Source of the DNA: Progne subis subis
Lineage: Eukaryota > Chordata > Aves > Passeriformes > Hirundinidae
DNA length: 64,000 nt
Direction of reading: 5' to 3'
NCBI GenBank assembly: GCA_022316685.1
Contig: JAKJHU010000062.1
Span: 434,001-498,000 of the forward strand
Shown here: piece after piece, positions 24,496 through 37,955 of the stretch
Layout: each line of letters opens with the position of its first letter
Position numbering within the stretch: position 1 is the first letter of the stretch
Made by a program: the position numbers and the translations under genes
Notes under the pieces: model-generated
Seen by the model: the letters and a program-made list of their open reading frames with translations, nothing else
Databases searched by the model: none
Told to the model about the DNA's origin: nothing

Positions 24496-27400
24496 GCAGA
24501 TTTGATGAAATAGCAGAGAGTGGGTCCAGCTGAAGCTATTATAGGAATCCATTTAAAACAGGATAAATTTCAGGAAGTTTTGATGGAAATCTTTGTACGT
24601 TAAAAGTTCAAATCAGTAACAAGCTTCTAAAAATGGTTTACAAACTTCTAAAAAAGAATAAAAAGGTGAAAAACCCACAACAGCAAACTAAATCTCGACC
24701 AGTGCTTAAGATGTAAGGTGCAGATGAATTCCTAATGCAAGGGGGTGCTCTGTTCACTGCATAAAATACAGTTTGCGGAATTTTGCTATTTACACTCAAT
24801 AGATACTCATATTTATGTAAATGAGACTACTGGTATTTGTATGAAATATGCTAATAAATATGTTATTTTCTCTACCTCTAAAATATCCTGTGATTTAGCC
24901 ACTCATGCCAACAGTGTAATGGGAACATTTAGAGTTTCTTTGTGCTCTTATTTAATTTTTCCATCATATTTTCACTCTACTTAACAGTACTTGCAGTATT
25001 CCAGCTGTACCTCTCAGAATAGTTATACAATTTAGCATAATTACACTTATCTATAATTATCAACATTAAAAAGCTTAGATTTTACTCCCTGTACCTTTAC
25101 TTTCATCCTATTTCCTGGAAGCCATTGAAAAGAACACCTCTAGTTATATCTAATTCCATCATAACAACATGCTTCAAAAAGTATTTTTATTTACTGTGGA
25201 TTGTTGGTCTTGAAAGGAGAATTCTGGGGACTTTTAAAGGCTTTAGATCTTTAGATCTGAGGAATAAAGAATGAGGCAGTACCACACTGGAGGTACCAAG
25301 TGTCTCCAGGTGCTGTATTTCAGTGTATGGTGCCGTAAGACAGAAGGTCCAGAGGGACAGGGAATTATGAATATTCCTCTGAGAAGAATTTAAGAGCAAA
25401 AAACAAAAGGATCTCTTTTGAGGTAATTGTAGTAATCAAGGGCAATGATGACCTTTGATTCATTACTCTGTAGTGACCATGTCACCTGATGGAAAGATAA
25501 TGTAAAAAGACCTGCAAAAAGTCAGAAAATAGATAAATAAAACAACCCAAAGGCAAAACCTTCCTAGGATCTAAATACTTCAAGTGTTTCCAGTTAAGTT
25601 ATTACCAGCTGTTCTTTGTCTATAAAAGTCATCTCGTTCACTTTGCCATGCTGGTGACAGGGTTGTGTGGTAGAAGAAAAGCAGCAAAATGTCTCCCTTG
25701 CCTTGTGATTTTTCTCTGTTTTAGCTGGGTTTAGTCACAATGTGCTAAAAGAGGCAATTCAGGAAAGGTTTAAGCCTCCTGAGCCTGCTATTTTTTGTAA
25801 GGCAGCAATCTTAGACGGAGTTCTTAGATAAACTAGAGCAGTGGCAAATTTACAATAAGCAATGATTCTGCTGGGGAGTAATTTTAAAAGTCATGCTAAG
25901 ACACAGAAGGATATAATCTAAAAACATCAGACTTCAGGGTGAAGATTTTGATTGGGCTTCATCCTGGTGAGAGGTTATGCCTACCTCAGCACTACCCCCA
26001 GAGCTGTGTGGAAAAAATGAAGAAGAGCTGAGGATCAATGAACATATCCCACGTTTGGTGCCTGGGGATGGAGTCACAGCCTGGCATGACACAAACCAGA
26101 AATCTCCTGTGACAGCATTTTCCTGAACATCTTCCAGCCCTTTGCTGAACCCGATAAAGTGACCAAAAGGATGAGCAAATGCTCCCATGATGATCCTTCT
26201 ACCAGCACTCTTGAACAGGGACTCCCTTGGGTCTCCAAGGATCGAGATAACCCAGCAGCTGCAGGGCAGAGGAATCGGGACAACAACCACGGAGCTGCTG
26301 GACTCAACACTTCACTGTCAACTTTCCAGATGCTCTCAGTGCATCTGAAGCTTTTGTATCGCAACTACCAGACCGTCTTCCTCAAAGAAAAGAGGGAAAG
26401 GAGCTGAAGGGATTAGGAATTCTGGACACAGGAAATATCTGAGCAGGAATATGAATACAGAGAGTGAGTGGTGCAGTTGCTGACCTAAGAAACATTCAAA
26501 AAACAGGATCACAGTCTTCTGTTATATTGTTCATATGAAATGCCCTCAATTCAATGCACAGAAGGCAAATATTATCTCGTGAGATATAGCAGGCTGGAAA
26601 TACAGGATATACACTATTTTCAAAATTTCCTTGGGGCAACAAAAACCCCAGAAAAATCTGATCTTTGAGATACCCCAAACTAAGACTAGAAAGGCTTCTG
26701 CATTACTCAGAGGCCAATTTTTCCAAGTTAGAGAGAAGAAGCTGAATATTTGAGTACTCAGATCATTCACTGTTCTTATGGACATAGGCTGTTCATATGG
26801 ATCAGGAGAGATCTTAGTATCCCTTGAACCCAAAGTTTAAAAAAAAAAAAAAAAAAGAAAGTGAAAATAGTCTCTACAAGACTTTCAACTTTACATTTGT
26901 GTTTATTCATATGTAAAGTCAGATAATTTGGCCTTTTAATTGTTAATTCAGATAATAAGAGAAATATCTGAGATGTTTCTTAAGATACCTTGAGGAACGT
27001 CTCTAAATTTTGAGTAAATTTGAATCAAGATGCAATTTTTGTAGCTAAAAGCTGTCTCTAACCATAATTCTCATAAATATTCATGTGATCAGTGCTCTTT
27101 TATTTCTCTGTCTATTTAAGATTCTGATCCCTCTCCTGGGATCAAATGCCTGCTAGGATGAATTCCACAAAAGAAATCTAAAAAACACTGATAGTCTATA
27201 GGGAGGGGATTTCTCAGGTGACTTTATTCAGCACATTTCAACATTAGATGAGCAAGATTTTTATGTTCACCCTTTTATTGTGTCCAAGAAAACATTTTTT
27301 AATAAAATAGCTGATGAAAAACCTAGCTTATTTCCAAATTTCAGAAACACATTTATTACCTTCCATTACTCAAAAAAGTAATAAATTTGAAAAATTAAAC

Positions 27401-29852
27401 TCCTATCAGATGGAGTTATGACAATTCTTAAACTTTTTTTTATGAACTTATATAGCTCTTTTTACATGTTGCAACATTTTTCCATGTAAAACGACAGCCA
27501 AACCTCTCTTTCTGTTCACAGATTTTCAATAAACAACTCTTTTTTCAATTTGGTATCAACACCCCGTAACTGGCACAAGTTTTTATGATGAACCCATAAC
27601 AGCCGGAATTATTCTACTCCCATTAATTCTCCATTTTCTTTTCCTTCCCCCAAAAATCCATAAATCATTTCTGCTTGATTTTGCTATTTTCCTGGGGGAA
27701 ACAAAAAGAAAAAAAGAAAAAGGGGATATCGGATTGGATTTTTAAAAAGTACATTCAGATGAAAGAAACTCCTCATATACACAATGCAAGACAGAATTCA
27801 ACTCATGAAAACAAACCAAGCTTCTTATAGCTGAATTGCACAAAAGTAAGCTGGTTTTCTTGGACTGGAGAACCCCACAAAGGAAAAGGGTAACAAATGT
27901 CACCTAATATACATTTTCCAAACTTTTTCCAGCCTAGAGAGCCATATCATATTGTTTCATTAATTGGACAGAAATTTTTGCATAGTAGAAGGCATAAGTT
28001 GTTTATTTTACTGGGAGTTTATTTTACTTTTTTGTTCTTTGCCATTTCACAGATCATTTCCAAAAGCCAGACAAGTCTGAGTCCATTCAGTGCCAGCGTA
28101 TCTTCATGAAGTACATTGATCTGACTTTACATATGAACAAACCCAAATACAAGCCTATGTTAATCTTTCCTAAAATTAACAGTTTAGATCTTAGACATAT
28201 TGGAGCCTTCAACACCCAAGAAAATACAATAAGCTTGTCCGGGGAAGAATTTATTCAGAAGTGAGCTCAGTGGCTGAGAAAGGATGAATGATCCTCTGGA
28301 GAGTTGCCTGGCTGAAATGAGAGTTTAGTCATGGAGCTTACAGCAGAAACCCTTGGCTCCTGGGCAGCTGAGTGCAGATGAAATGAGTAACACCCACAGG
28401 GCACAGAGGGAGAAATGTCCCACCTGGATTTGGGCACCTAACCTGAGGTGTCTGTGGTAGCTCATGGAGCCTCCCATGAGCTCAGCTCTCAGCACTGAGG
28501 GCTCCACTCTCTGTGCAGATGTCCCTGATTCAGCTAATTGCACGGCTAATGACAGGATGGTGTCTCTTAATTAAGAGTTCTCTCTCCACTCCCAAAACAC
28601 ACAACAGGCCACATTCCTCCTTCCATCCATGCCAAGATGCAATGCTCTGCATGATCAGCCCCCAAAGGCTCAGCTGAGCACCTACCTGACTTCTAGGGAT
28701 ACACAGGGATGTAAGCAGCTGCAGTATTAACAAGAAAAAAAGGGTTGAATTTTAAAAAAACCCAAAAAAAAACCAAACAACCAAAAAAAAACTTTCACAT
28801 TTTTGAACAAAGCTAGAAAAAAGGGACGTTATCATCTTCATCACCATAAGCAGCTGTAGAATGATGGAGTAAAAAATTATTTCCAGAACAGGTTATCTTG
28901 AGGACTTCTGCCACTATGCTGGAGGAAGGGACAATTGAGAGTGACAAAGTGGAGAAATTAAGGTCTGAGAAGACAACCTAATATTTCACAGGATTTCACA
29001 GTCACCCACAAAACATTTCACAGAGTTTTAGTATTCTACACGACTCTTCTGCTAAAAAAGCAAACAGGAAGGAGGAAACACTGGCTGGGTTCTGCAGAGA
29101 AAACACAGAGACTAATAGAAAAAAAAAAAAAACAAAACCCCACAGGATTACTTTTTTCATGGCTCAGACTTATGGGTTTGAATGACAGTGAAAAAAAAAA
29201 AAAAAAAAAAAAAAGTGGGAAAAATTAGGAAGTAGCATTTAGCTGTATGGGGATTCCCATCTTCAGAGATCTTTAAAGAGCAAGTTAGATAATGTTGAAT
29301 GAGATGAAAAAAGTAGATAAGACAATTTTTTACAGTCCATCAAGTCATTTAGATGCCTCTGCTTAAACAAATTTTGTAGTATATAATAGGAGTATCCATA
29401 CTATGAGGAACAGGGGTGGTGGAGCAAGGTCAGCACAAGATTTTTTTTTCCCAAGCCCTCTGATCCTACTCCCTAAGCTGGAGAGTGTGACCAAGTGATT
29501 TTCTTTCCTTTAGATGTTGGTTTGGAGCTGACAGCAGTGAACTGAGTGACTGTAACTGCAGCTTCCAGGGCTCACTGCTCAGGGCTATTTTCCAGCATCA
29601 CAGTACTGGAATATATCATATACCATGAAAATAATTCATTTTATCTTATCCAAGTCCGTCTGTAACTCATTTTTATCTCTTCACCAGCTAGGTAATTGGT
29701 TCTGGAAGTGCTTCAAAAAACCCATTTAATATCTTGGCCCATGTTGTGATAAAACCCAGATGAATGCCATCTCCTTCTCAACACCTTTACTTTTGGGGAA
29801 AGGGGAGAGGAAGAGAACAGATGCTCAGCATGCTCCAGCCAGCTCAGAATGA
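24496..29852. other. AT-rich noncoding DNA
   Basis: It includes an A18 run (26839-26856), an A-rich stretch with CC interruptions (28752-28790), A14 (29119-29132) and A24 (29191-29214). Overlapping open frames near 25934-26407 and 28325-28733 on both strands have no recognisable domain. Confidence 0.6.
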
Positions 29853-29984
29853 TCAGCAGACCTGAATGATCACCAGGACCCCAGGGCAGCACTCTGGAGC
29901 CTCAGTGAAGATGTAGAGCCCCCCCTTGGTGTCCTCCATCAGACAGGTGGCAGCTTTGGCACACAGAGGGATCTTCCTGAGCTC
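29853..29984 (-). pseudogene. GC3-rich orphan reading frame, possible exon or gene relic
   Basis: On the minus strand a frame stays open for 43 codons between TAG (29985-29987) and TGA (29853-29855). It begins ELRKIPLCAK and includes GGLYIFTEAPECCPGVL before ending VLVIIQVC. Third codon positions are predominantly G or C although the surrounding DNA is AT-rich, which is a real coding-type signal. No ATG start of useful length exists, upstream splice support is weak (TTTTTGCCACTGACACTAG lies before it) and no consensus donor follows. I do not recognise the family. It could be an exon, a pseudogene fragment, a fragment of an old mobile element or chance. Confidence 0.25.
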
Positions 29985-32900
29985 CTACGCTTCTTCTCAC
30001 CTCTAGTGTCAGTGGCAAAAATGTGCATCCATTCTTAGAAATTTTCTCATGAAAAACTCACCTGCACTGATCTGCTTTTGGGTGTCATTTTTTGGGTTTT
30101 CTTTGATTTTTTTTTTTTTTTTTTGACAATCTAAGTATTTACTGGAAAACAAACAAAGAGGAGAAATGATATCATATTACAGACTAGTAGCAAGACAGCT
30201 TCAGCAATCAGCAGACCAAAAAAAGTTTATATGGAATTATCTTTCATTATAAGAAATTTTACATGACACACATCGAAGTGAAAAGCAGTAAAAAGTTGAT
30301 CGTATTGTAACTCTAATTTCATATTCTCCTATAATGAAAAAATGAGTTAATTGAAATTTCTGACTTTATTGTTTCTTTATTACTTTCATATGGCACAAAT
30401 TCTACGGTCTTTTAAGAAGAAAAAACACTAATTTATAATTAGAAGCAAAAATCTTATTAACTTGTCCCCATGTTGGCAAAGGCAACGGGGACATTCTAAA
30501 ATTTTCTGAGGTCTCGTGGGCACATTTTGGTAAGACTACATAAACCAGATGTTCACTATAGCATATGATATTCAGATGGAAAGATTAAACATTAATTTTC
30601 AAAACACTTCAGAGATGAGGATGGGTGAAAATAAAAATACAGCTAAGAGATTTGTTATCTGTACTCTGCATTTCCTGAAAGGCTACAGAGGGATTTTTTT
30701 TTTTTCCCCCCGGTCATAAGAAATCACCAATATAAAATATCCTTTTTGAAAAACATAGAGTTAAATTAGAAATAATTTTAAGTTGTTTTTGCATTCTCTG
30801 TTTTTGTTCAAGGGGCATTGAGGCAATAAAGATGAATAACTGATTACTGGGGCTGAATTATCAAGAAAGAAACTGAGGGGACTTTCCTTTTGCAGAGGTA
30901 ATATTAATTGTTGGCAGTTAATGGCAGAATTAAAGGTTCATTTTGGTTTTATATAAAACTTTATTGAATTAATTGAACCACGTGCACTGTGTCATAATGG
31001 GAAACATCAATAAACTCTAAGGGAAATTTCATTTCATTTCTGCACTGAAGGTTGTTGTAACAGCTTGTGTTATTCAGTTCAGATACAGCTGCACAGCATT
31101 TGGCTGTTTTGCCTGGGTTTGTTAATATTATGCCAGGGAAAAGAAACCATTATCCACTAACATTTTATAGACTGTTTGTACTCCAAATATTCTATGTCAA
31201 AACTAATTTAGCAAGCTAAGTTCAGAAGGAGAAGCAAGTTGGCTCATGTTAGGAGTGGAGGTTAACATTTGGGAAGCCTCAGATGTCTGTATAGGGCCAG
31301 GGACAGCTGACAGGGGACTCACAGAACCACCAAAATCATCATCTAAGATGCTACACTTCTGGGCTCTGAGCTACATTCTCCTCCCTGCAAGCCCAAGTAG
31401 GAGCCTAAGAGTTCTGCTGATCCCACCCTCTGCAAAACCTACTGAAGGCATTAAATGATTAATTACATAATAAATGAATTAAGGGCAGTGTTTGCACATC
31501 ATTACTCTTCTTGTCACATGTTCTCCCTCTTTCCCTATTGCACTTGAGAAGCCTGACACAGACCAAGGCCATCCACAGCAAGCGAACGTGGCCTTTGGAG
31601 CATCACCAGCACAGCTCCAAAAACCTCTGTGAATGAGGCCCTCCTGTACCTCAGGCTGCTGCTGCAGCAGAAGAGACTGGGAACAGCATTCATTAGCTCA
31701 TTAACGTTTTTTATCCATCAAGATAAAACCCTCCTGCATGCATCAACAGAGCATCACAATTGGTTTCTTGTCCTGTGATCCCTCTTTGTGTATATACCAA
31801 GAGATAACAGAGTTACCTGTCAGTGTGCGCTCCTGATGTGATCTTCATCAGGCTTGACACTTTGTTAAGTTTTCCTTCTGGTAAAGGCTGCTGTAAGCTT
31901 GAACAGGGTTCTATCAATAAGAGTCAAAGAAATTTAATTTTGTCTGGTTTCACAGATTCTTGCAGCTCTGAGTTGGTTTACCCTGCAAATACAAAGGAAG
32001 TAAAATTACAGAGGTGACTCCACAGCTTATTTTTTTCTGCATCACAACATTCAGGCAGAAAGGGTTGACAGAGCTCTTGTTTGGCTGGACCTGTCCCAAG
32101 TTTAGCTCACCTGGGCTCACTCCAGTTGTTGGACAAGAGTAACAATGCCAACAAATGAGGAATAAGCCTATTGTAATCCTTTTTGGCATCTCTGACTGAG
32201 CCATTTGATTCAGCTGCTTCCCTGCAAAAGGCATGATGCAGTAGGGACAGTTCAAACCAGGCTGCTTTGAGGAAAGCCCTTTAACCCACCAGAACTGATG
32301 GCAGTTCTGATATGACATACAGCAGATTCGGTAGTCGTGACGTGCAAATAGCTGTGAGAGAGCTGACACTGCTGAAATAAATGTTCACGGTGACAGTAAA
32401 AATCAGTTCAAGCTAATTTATAATATATAATAACACTCAGGAATTCTTTCAAAAGGAGAGGCCAGTGAATTTGATTTGTGACCATATCCCAAGGTAAAAC
32501 TGTGCTTATGGGTGGCTGACACATTCACCTGTGATGATCACAGCACTGATTCCACAGCACCACATGCAACTTCTGGTCAATGTTTTCAAATACACTTCAT
32601 CTGAATTTGCTACAGATTATGTAAGTGAAACCAAAATTAATGTCGATTTCCTGTAAGAACAGCAAAATAAAAGGTTTTTTTCAGAAGCAGACAGATCAGA
32701 ATTTTGGGATAAAAGTAATTTCAGCTCTATTCATTTACTCTGTTGGCCAAACTCTTCCTCCCCACCCAGCCAAGGACTCATGCCAAGCTCTGGATAAATC
32801 ACTGGCAGCCATTTCCATGACATGGTTGGCTTGAAAAGGCTTGGGAGGAATTCCAGCACTGAGGATTCAGCTGCAGGTGGAGGAGCACAATCTGGAATGT

Positions 32901-33023
32901 GCAACGGCAGTCATCTCCACACGTTGGCATTTGCAATCTCTTTTTCTGGCTCGCAAAAACTTGTGCAATCATAAGCACTTAGTGTAACACTCCATTACTG
33001 CTTACAAGCATCCCTATCACTGC
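29985..33023. other. AT-rich noncoding DNA
   Basis: It contains T18 (30107-30124) and T12 running into C6 (30694-30711). The part around 30900-31200 lacks simple repeats and has homeodomain-type TAAT words plus a CACGTG at 30977, so it could be regulatory. The 139-codon minus-strand frame at 31950-32369 is cysteine-rich in places but matches no family I know. Confidence 0.55.
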
Positions 33024-33518
33024 ATGCACAGCAATATGACTGAAGCTATTGGCTTGACTTTGAAGAGAATCCTTAGAAGTGGCAAGCCCTTAATCAATTC
33101 ATATTTTGTTCAGTTGGTGTCAGCATTCCTCAATAGACACAAAAAGGTGCTTCAGTTCCATTGCTCGGCTGAGAATGGCTCCAAAACCACAAAAAGATGC
33201 ATAGCTCGTAATCAGCAAGACCTTCTGTCCATTGTGATGGATGAATGCAGAGTTGGACAGCAGTTGCTCAATATTTTGGAATGTCTCTGCATGCTGGCAA
33301 ACCCCTCTCTTAGGATCTTCCTTGCGAACAGGCAGCAAGGCATTTTAGTTACTGCTGACTTTTCTAAAACAGCTTTTGCTGTAGCAGTTAGAGCAAAAGG
33401 CTCCCTTCCCTCAGTCTCCCTTCCACTCTCACCAGTACAACCCAAACACAATGTGTTTGACCTTTTCTGCAAGATTACGCTGCCGATTCCTGCCCAACTT
33501 GCTGTGGGTCCACTATGA
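33024..33518 (+). other. longest open frame in the window, unrecognised
   Basis: An ATG-started frame of 164 codons, the longest on either strand. It includes LTLKRILRSGKPLINSYFV near the start and LLNILECLCMLANPSLRIF in the middle. It has no signal peptide, transmembrane segment or known motif that I can identify. The minus strand is open over much of the same interval (33212-33568, 118 codons), so low stop density in both strands explains part of the length. A processed pseudogene or noncoding DNA with few stops are the likeliest explanations. Confidence 0.12.
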
Positions 33519-33525
33519 CCCACAG
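33502..33525 (+). repeat. small perfect hairpin CTGTGGGTC/GACCCACAG
   Basis: Nine-nucleotide exact arms (33502-33510 and 33517-33525) flank a 6-nt loop CACTAT. It is followed by a T-rich stretch (33528-33557). Confidence 0.9.
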
Positions 33526-34355
33526 AGGGTTTTTTTGGTTTTGTTTTTTCTTTTTGGCAAAGGTCCATTGGCCTCCAACCTGTAGAGCTGCATGGAGCTT
33601 TTCTATCTAGATGAAGTCAGGCTCTTTAAATCTGTATAATCCTTGTTTCTCATGTGCTACACTATGGTACTAAGCTCCTAATGTTCTGGTATGTTGGCAG
33701 ATGAAGATCCCTCTTCCAGGTTTGAAAGGCAGCATTCATCTTTCCTTTGGCGTGCGTCATCTTAATACATATTCAGGCTGATTCCATCGTTGGGCCCTTT
33801 CCTCTGCAAACACAAACATCAAGGGGATTGATTTAGCAAAGAGATGACACTGAAATGCTTTGTCTTGGTTTTAGCCTCAAAGCACTTTGGTTAAAATGCT
33901 TAGCAACAAAGCACATCTCAGCAGAATAAGGAATGACGCTCCCTAATTTTCATTTGTGAAATTGAAAACTATGGACAATGAGAAGTGGTGTAGGCAATAA
34001 AGGAGCCTTCAGCAAGATTATGATTTTGTTCTTAAGCACAGCAGGCCCACAGTGACAGTATAATGGCACATATATTGGCTTTATGACTATTTTTTGTCTG
34101 GGGTTTCCTGTTTTCTTAGCTCCATGATCAAATGAGCGTCCTCATGTTTGATTCCCACAACCCTGCCTAACCTAAGGGACACTCCTTAGCATGTCCCCCT
34201 TAATGCTACATGAACTGTCATTCAGATCCCCCATAGAGGCTTTTTTTCCCCAGAAACCTTAGAGCTGCATTGAAGGTGATGAGCTGTGTCTAGATCTCAT
34301 CCACACCCTTCCCATGTCGTGCTGAGTGTGTGTATCCCGTGAGAAAGTTTATCAC

Positions 34356-34427
34356 CTGTTTAGCACCACCAGCATGATCAGCAGCACAGGGACAGGGCCC
34401 TCCTGGGATGCCACCACTGCTGCTGCC
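34356..34427 (-). other. exon-like 72-nt segment, unproven
   Basis: On the minus strand the segment follows CCCTCCCACTGTCTCTTTGCAG, an excellent polypyrimidine acceptor, and ends CAG|GTGATA, a fair donor. It is 72 nt, GC-rich, and open in more than one frame: frame 0 gives a Gly/Ser/Ala-rich peptide beginning GSSSGGIPGGPCPC, and another frame gives a hydrophobic EGPVPVLLIMLVVLN stretch resembling a membrane segment. The local GC rise (about 34380-34560) supports something functional or formerly functional. No family is recognised. Confidence 0.2.
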
Positions 34428-35422
34428 CTGCAAAGAGACAGTGGGAGGGCCTGGGTCTGGTTTGCTCTCTCCACAGAGCGAGGTACAGCATCCTTGGGGG
34501 CACAGGGCTGCCTCCCCAGCAAGTCCACCCAGCACGGTGCACACTGAAGGCTTTCCAAGCCTTTGGCTCCTCTTTATTGAGGCTACAAACTAGCTGGGCT
34601 TTCACTGGAACAGCAGTTCCACTTCATACCTAACCATCTGAGGTGAAAGCCAACACACTTAAGTGTGTTGCAAAGCAGAAAATGTTTGCAAAAGGGCAGG
34701 AGGCTTCTCTATCTAGATCAAACCTTAGTGTCCTTGGGCTTGCAGCTACTCACCAAAGAAGCCCAGAAACCCAGTTGATGAAGGAGTTGGTGGCACATTA
34801 AGGGCTACACAAGCCTAGAAAACAAAGTGACTTGGTAGAAGAAGATCTAAGCCCAGAAATCAGCCTTTGAAGGTTCGTCTGAATGGGAGAGGTCAGTGAG
34901 GAAAAAGCTTGCCAGATTGTTTCCCACCATCTCTAGCAGTCAGATTGTTGGGACAGAAATCATCAGTAGGGACCAGAACTTGTTTAGTCTCTACAGGGAA
35001 ATGTAATAGCAACAGTGGAAGTTTTTAGTGCAGAAAAAACCCCAACTTGGGTTTATGTCTAGACAAATAGAAATACCTTAGAGTTTTTGTTTGGTTTTGG
35101 TTTTTTTTGTTTTTTTTTTCTAAATTGTAGAGGATTAAGAAGGACTGCTTTCATGTCATTTTGGAAACAGCAAATCTTGTCAGATCTTATCTAGACTGCT
35201 GGCTAAATCTATAATATTTGCTGTGCTTAATGTGTAACTTAAGAACTTAAAAACTAGTACAAGTGTTTGAAAACTAATGCTAATCTTATACTAAAATAAA
35301 ATTGAGTTAACATTGAACAATTTTCAAGTCCCACTAGCATCTCAGTCCTTAAAATATCTTTCAAATTAAAAAAAAACTTTAACTGCATTGTGAAGCAAAA
35401 TGTACAGGAATTTGCTTCTACA

Positions 35423-35460
35423 ATAAGAGAAAACTTTTAAGAGAAAACTTTAAGAGAAAA
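35423..35460 (+). repeat. three-copy tandem repeat, AAGAGAAAACTTT unit
   Basis: The unit AAGAGAAAACTTT(T) occurs two full times and then partially as AAGAGAAAA. It is a short slippage-type tandem repeat. Confidence 0.9.
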
Positions 35461-37890
35461 TACTGAGACCTAGAAATGATACAGCAAAGAAATTATGTTA
35501 TCTCTGATAGGAAGAGCAATCCAAGAGGAGACCCTCAGTACAGTTTATAACCATGACTAAAAGAAGCACAAGAAATGGAACATGAGAGACATAATAGTCC
35601 TTTTTTCCTGCTACACATCCTGCTCTGCCACAAAACTGACACGACAGACTAAAGTTCTGTTCACAAGAAGTTATTCCCAACTGCTGAAGAGTTACTATCT
35701 TTATAGCAACTAATATTTTTCACCTGTTTGCCATGAACCATGACCTTGGCTCTTTCATTTCAATCTCTCACATATTCCCTCTCTGTATTAGTGATAAATA
35801 TCTCTCTTCCCATGAAAAACAAACCCTGTCTTCTTACAATCATGCAGCAGAGATAGGGATAGGTAGTGGTCAAAAGACAAAGCAAAACCCATGTTCTTTG
35901 CTCCAGACTCAAACACATGACTCAGGGTCATGTATTTTTTTTTTATTCATTGTGATTTATACTGCTCAAATATCTCATCAATATATAACCAAAGACATAA
36001 AACCAAGAAAGTAGCTACAATGGGCCAAAACCAGGACTCCAAGAACGAATTCCTCCAGATTATTCAGATTCCAGTCACTGAATCATAAACCAGATTCATG
36101 GGTTTGGCCCTGGCCCCTGTGCAATCAATGTGGAGGCCCCTCTTCCAGTGAGCTTTTGCCAAAATCTTTAAGGAACAGTATGTCACTTTCTTGAGGCTGA
36201 GATGAGTGACGAAACTTTCACAAAGGAGCAGCTGACCCACATTGCTCAAGAGGAGCACTGTCCCTGGAGAAGACAAGCAAAGGAATGACACTGCATTTTG
36301 GATGAGAAATTTCCATCAGGAAATTTGCCAAGTTCTTTGACTCACACAAATCATAACCTGTCCCTGGCACCGACCCGGCCACCAAACCCACATTCTGACA
36401 TATGTTTAATGCAGTGCTACCCACTGATCCTACCTTTATACAACACAATTAATGCTTCTGGTTAAGCTATGGGAACACAACTGTGCTGTTTCTTTCCCTT
36501 ATACCTAGTGTAACAAAAAAGGAGGACGGCATAAAGAATCAGAAATATGTTCTGGCTATAAATAGGCTCCTTAATTGCTTAGCACGCTTCAATTATTTCA
36601 TTGCACAATTACAGTTGTCAGTTCTTCACTCCAAAGGATCCTTCTTAACTGCTAATCCAGAACTATGATTTGAACAACGCAACATTAGGAATTTCTGTGT
36701 GCAGCAAAACACAACCAATTATAATCAACACTGGCAAATTCTAATTTGACATTAGACATAATTAACTCCATGAGAAATTACCCTTATAATAATATTCAAC
36801 AGGAAGCAAAGGCATCTTCAGTAACTCAGGCTCACTATTAGGTGTAGTCACAAAGTTCCTGTTGGTTTCTTGATTAACTCCCTGACGCAGAGGCCCAGGA
36901 TTTTGGGGTAGCCCAGGTACCTGTAGTACTAAATTCTTCCAAGTGAAAGACTTTTTCTATCGTCTCCTGCTGCTGCAGAGCCCAAGAGGATCTAGAAGGA
37001 TCCTAGAATCCTAGAGGAAGGGTGAAGAGATCCTACTGCGCAAAGCAGACCTTTCATTTTGGACTCCTAAGTCCTTGACGTGAAAGAAAAAGGTCAATTC
37101 AAGTATGCTCTTGAAGTTCTGGCAAACTTTCAGCTTAACATCAGGAACTGAATGTTCTCTCCGGTTTTGAAAATTCTTCTCCAATTTTAAGGCCTTGCTT
37201 TTCATCTGACAGAGTGGTTTAATCTTGGCTCTCTCTGCCTGAGGATATGGTCACTGAGAGGCATCTTGTCTGAGCAGATTAATAAATGGCAGCGTCTCAG
37301 TTTAGGTTGCTAAATGAAGAAATTGATTTCATAGAGAGAATAACCTCTCTTGTATCCAGGTCTTCTCTCTGTTGTAATCTTAGCTATCCTTGCAACATTG
37401 GGTTAGAGGTCTTATTTTAGCTGAAAAACGTAGCATGAGATAGGAACTGTTCAATTGGCTTGTTCTGCTCAGTTCAACAATCAAAACGTTCCAGAGTACA
37501 TTCGGCTTTGAAAGTCAGGTAACCCATATCAAAGCCGATGGATATTGATGTGCTTTGTGGGCTCTCCCAGGCAAAACCAGAACAAGGTGGAGAATTACAT
37601 TAGACAAGGCAACAAAGAGGGAAGGAGAAGGGATGCAAGTGGCAGTATTGAAACCTGATATGCCAGATTTCGCAATTGTCCTTGCTTCAAAGAGTTGAGC
37701 GTGACAGAGAAAATCACCCCCATGTGGCATGTCTGGTGACAGTGACTCTCAGTGACACAGGGAAATCTCTCTGATTTTCATTAAATGCACTGTATTTCTA
37801 GGCATCCTCCACTTTTATATACCACGGATAATAGTATTTCTTCACGCTTACATTCTATAGCTTGAAAAATATTGTCAGAAACCTTCAGGA

Positions 37891-37955
37891 TGAAATCCTG
37901 GGCCCAATGAGGTTAATTAGAGTTTAGCCATTTGATTCAGGAGAGCCAGAGTTCA
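37891..37955 (+). repeat. near-complete ancient amniote palindromic repeat
   Basis: The segment begins TGAAATCCTGGGCCCAATGA and ends GAGAGCCAGAGTTCA, with AGTTTAGCCATTTGATTCAG in between. This follows, with substitutions, the palindromic pattern GAAATCCTGGCCCCATTGA...TTTTGCCATTGACTTCAATGG...CCAGGATTTC found in many bird and reptile genomes. The two ends are inverted relative to one another, as expected for a small foldback element. It is the most complete of three relics in the window. The library name is not known to me. Confidence 0.6.

Noticed and set aside
31950..32369. 139-codon minus-strand frame with CPYC and CWHC-like spacing
   Set aside because: Looked zinc-finger-like, but cysteines and histidines are not spaced as in any family I know and the length is within chance for this window.
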